Source: Planctomycetota bacterium (lineage in GTDB: Bacteria; Planctomycetota; PUPC01; JACPCR01). Taken from it: DNA of 16,552 bases. The DNA lies in NCBI GenBank assembly GCA_030740295.1, contig JASLXP010000521.1:1-16552 (forward strand), written 5' to 3'. Positions within the stretch are counted from its first letter, which is position 1; each line of letters begins with the position of its first letter. The position numbers and the translations under genes were made by a program. Positions 14,844 to 16,552 of this stretch are shown in pieces. The notes under the pieces were generated by a model. It made no database searches. It was given only the letters and a program-made list of their open reading frames with translations, and was not told the DNA's origin.

Positions 14844-15841
14844 GGCATCCGATCCCTGTGCGCTCCGGCTCCCAGCCGGCTGTTCAATCAGATCTTACTG
14901 CTTCGGGGCCGGCTGGGAGCCGGCGCGCCCAGGGAATGACCAGCCAGCTTGTGGGCTTTCTCTGCTGCTCCCTGTTCGCCGAAACCCCATCCTTCGACAT
15001 CGACGAAACCGAAGACACCAAATCCAAGGACCGCACCTACATCGTCGCAGCAGTCGATGACTTGGCGCTCAACGGCATCACCGGCAAAGGCGCCGGCGAT
15101 GTCGCACGGGCCTTCAAACAGGCCCTCAAAGACAAACCCAAAGGCACCAAGGTTCGTATCACCGTCAGCGTCGCCACCGAGGGCTCCGTCCGCTGGACGT
15201 ATTACTATCCCCGCTCCGCAGTCGCCCTCGACGAACGGGGCCGCCCCCACGGCACAGAAATGCTCGCCGTTAATGTCGTCCTTACCGTCGGCCGCATCGT
15301 CGTCTACCGCGAGATTCCCTGGGTGCACGGTGTCCGGCACGGCATCGAAAGAGAATTCAAAAAGCAAAACATGTGGAAGCCGGGCGGGCACGTCACTGCC
15401 GAGATTCCCTGGAAAAACGGCAAGATGCACGGCCTGCGCAAAGGCTTCTACCCCAACGGTAAAATCCAGAGCGAGACCCACTTCGTCGAAGGCATATCAA
15501 ACGGCCCATCCCGCCTCTGGGATCAGGACGGCAATCTCACCAGCGAAGGCAGCATGAAGAACGGTAAGCGGGAAGGTCAGTTCACCGAATACTGGCCCGG
15601 CACCAAACAGCCTTCCCGAGTCATCCACTTCAAGGCCGGCGTCACCCACGGCCTGATCAAAGAGTTCTACCTCAGCGGCAAACTCAAACGCGAACGCTCA
15701 TTCAAGAACGAAGCCGCCCACGGCGAAGACCGCATCTACAACGAAGCCGGTAAAATCACGCACACCCGCCATTGGTGGGATGGGGACATTGTCAGCAAGA
15801 AAGAATTCGAGAAAAGATCGAAAAGTGTCCGAACCGATTGA
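14840..15841 (+). CDS. MORN-type repeat protein (YwqK-like repeats)
   Basis: ATG 14840 overlaps the upstream stop and has a strong ribosome binding site (AGGAGGGA, 14825-14832), giving 333 aa. ATG 14936 starts a weak signal-peptide-like stretch (MTSQLVGFLCCSLFAETP) and may be the older start, because a palindromic element fills the DNA between the two. The C-terminal half is a row of ~24-residue MORN_2-like repeats: NGKMHGLRKGFYPNGKIQSE, ISNGPSRLWDQDGNLTSEG, KREGQFTEYWPGTKQPSR, VTHGLIKEFYLSGKLKRE and AAHGEDRIYNEAGKITHT, with one or two degenerate copies before them. Such repeats form flat beta-hairpin stacks. Relatives labelled YwqK antitoxin share the repeat, but no toxin gene is next to it, so an antitoxin role is not supported. 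The function is unknown. Confidence 0.8.
   Translation: MRHPIPVRSGSQPAVQSDLTASGPAGSRRAQGMTSQLVGFLCCSLFAETPSFDIDETEDTKSKDRTYIVAAVDDLALNGITGKGAGDVARAFKQALKDKPKGTKVRITVSVATEGSVRWTYYYPRSAVALDERGRPHGTEMLAVNVVLTVGRIVVYREIPWVHGVRHGIEREFKKQNMWKPGGHVTAEIPWKNGKMHGLRKGFYPNGKIQSETHFVEGISNGPSRLWDQDGNLTSEGSMKNGKREGQFTEYWPGTKQPSRVIHFKAGVTHGLIKEFYLSGKLKRERSFKNEAAHGEDRIYNEAGKITHTRHWWDGDIVSKKEFEKRSKSVRTD
14854..14934. repeat. 81-bp palindromic element between the two possible starts of the MORN gene
   Basis: The arms 14854-14880 and 14908-14934 are 27 nt each and pair at 25 positions around a 27-nt loop. The inner 16 bp are perfect, and each arm can also fold by itself (CCGGCTCCCAGCCGG). The element ends one base before ATG 14936 and starts 14 bases after ATG 14840. 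Its length keeps the frame open between the two ATGs. Confidence 0.85.
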
Positions 15842-15844
15842 GCA

Positions 15845-15921
15845 GGAGTTGGAGTAACGGCTTTAGCCGGGTCTTTGGTCATCGTTGCGCTGAGCCCGGC
15901 TAAAGCCGTTACTCCAACCCC
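15845..15921. repeat. 77-bp palindromic element directly after the MORN gene
   Basis: The arms 15845-15871 and 15895-15921 are 27 nt, with one mismatch (15847/15919), around a 23-nt loop. Each arm holds its own small hairpin, CGGCTTTAGCCG. It begins 3 nt after the stop codon. It could end transcription, but it has no T tract and looks like a repeat element. Confidence 0.85.
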
Positions 15922-15962
15922 GTCCACGAAATTCTGGAAGTTGTATTCCTGCAATTGTTCCC

Positions 15963-16552
15963 ATGAAACACATCGCCCTTATCCTCCTCCTCACCACCAT
16001 CCAAGCCGAGCCCTGGAAGCACATCACCGAGGCCGACGGACTCCCCACTATGATGGTGCAATTCATGGAACGCCACGGCAACGACGTCTGGGTCGGTACG
16101 CTCCAGGGCCTCGCAGTGTTCCGAGGCGGCAAGAGCTTCAAAGTCATCGCGGGAAATGCCGCCTGGGATATCCAGCCGATGGGAAAAGGCCGCTATTGGG
16201 TCGGCACTATGCGCGGGCTGATGCTGTTCGGCGGCAAGGCTCAGCCGGGCACCGACCACGCATGGAAAGTCGGAGACCTCCACGCCAGCTTCAAAGGCTA
16301 CTCCATCGGCTCGCTCGAATCCTTCGGCGACAAATCCCTCCTCGCCTGTGCCGAGCGGCGCAATTCCATCAATCTCATTCAGTTCAAAGACGGCGACTGG
16401 AAAGCCATCCCGCGTTTCAAAAGGCAAAGCGTCACCGACCTCTTCAAGACCCGCGAAGGAAAAGTCTGGGCGATCATCGAGACCGACGGCATCGTCGCTG
16501 CCGACCCCGCCAGGGATTCCAAAGAATGGACGCACCACCTCAAGGGCCGAAA
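15963..16552 (+). CDS. Start of a secreted beta-propeller protein with Reg_prop-like repeats (3' end outside the window)
   Basis: From ATG 15963 the frame is open to the window end (196 codons). It begins with a signal peptide (MKHIALILLLTTIQAEPW). Next comes a segment typical of two-component-regulator propeller (Reg_prop) repeats: ITEADGLPTMMVQFMERHGNDVWVGTLQGLAVFRGG, then GRYWVGTMRGLMLFGG and GKVWAIIETDGIVAAD, the recurring W-V-G-T/GL pattern of one blade each. These propellers occur as sensor domains of hybrid two-component systems and as free secreted proteins. The window ends before any kinase part could show. There is no clear ribosome binding site; the start rests on the signal peptide. 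It is the third plus-strand gene after the 13071 and 14840 genes, 121 bp beyond the second. Confidence 0.75.
   Translation, partial: MKHIALILLLTTIQAEPWKHITEADGLPTMMVQFMERHGNDVWVGTLQGLAVFRGGKSFKVIAGNAAWDIQPMGKGRYWVGTMRGLMLFGGKAQPGTDHAWKVGDLHASFKGYSIGSLESFGDKSLLACAERRNSINLIQFKDGDWKAIPRFKRQSVTDLFKTREGKVWAIIETDGIVAADPARDSKEWTHHLKGR

Noticed and set aside
14840..15841. YwqK-type antitoxin of a toxin-antitoxin pair
   Set aside because: Only the MORN-like repeats are shared. The neighbours are secreted glycan-linked and propeller proteins, with no toxin-like small gene adjacent.
15909..16538. 209-aa minus-strand ORF
   Set aside because: It is antisense to the propeller gene, which has a signal peptide and repeated W-V-G-T blades. 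The minus frame is acidic and Gly-rich without motifs.

Overview
The window looks like a piece of a bacterial genome from the Planctomycetota / Verrucomicrobiota / Lentisphaerota / Kiritimatiellota side of the tree. This rests on the protein types only: secreted heparinase-like lyase, DUF4838 protein, CBM9-like domains, a five-bladed-propeller glycosidase-like protein, MORN-type repeats and a Reg_prop-type beta-propeller. It also fits the wide spacing between genes and the many palindromic repeats. There is no rRNA or tRNA to fix the taxonomy, and the phylum is an inference.

Layout. 2-1012: C-terminal end of a protein with a jelly-roll carbohydrate-binding-like domain. 1013-1401: non-coding, with a cluster of GGGGC-NNN-GCCCC hairpins. 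1402-4077: secreted heparinase II/III-like lyase with a C-terminal CBM9-like domain. 4084-6640: a 2.5-kb region of about twelve near-identical palindromic units, in which two genes are embedded: a shortened phytanoyl-CoA dioxygenase-like gene (4229-4888) and a REP-associated tyrosine transposase (RAYT, 5430-6044). 6679-8532 (minus): secreted metallophosphoesterase with a C-terminal CBM9-like domain. 8867-9826 (minus): glycosidase-like beta-propeller. 10075-12417 (plus): secreted DUF4838 protein, divergent from the previous gene. 12418-13070: non-coding, with a decayed copy of the 5' end of the metallophosphoesterase gene. 13071-15841: a plus-strand pair with an ATGA stop/start overlap, encoding a secreted protein of DUF6067-like type and a MORN-repeat protein. 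15963 to the end: the start of a secreted beta-propeller protein.

Most genes fit a carbohydrate-scavenging lifestyle: a lyase, two glycosidase-like proteins and two CBM9-like domains, most with signal peptides. The substrate cannot be read from the sequence.

The most striking item is the RAYT with its repeat array. Each roughly 60-bp unit holds two hairpins in inverted orientation. On its own strand each hairpin has a GTAG tetranucleotide at its 5' foot and a GTCA (sometimes GTTA) loop, the layout of a proteobacterial BIME (paired REP sequences). All units run the same way, and they surround the transposase gene on both sides. Three other palindromes in the window have unrelated sequence but the same plan of two inverted arms, each able to fold by itself. 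They suggest that several families of small palindromic elements have spread in this genome.
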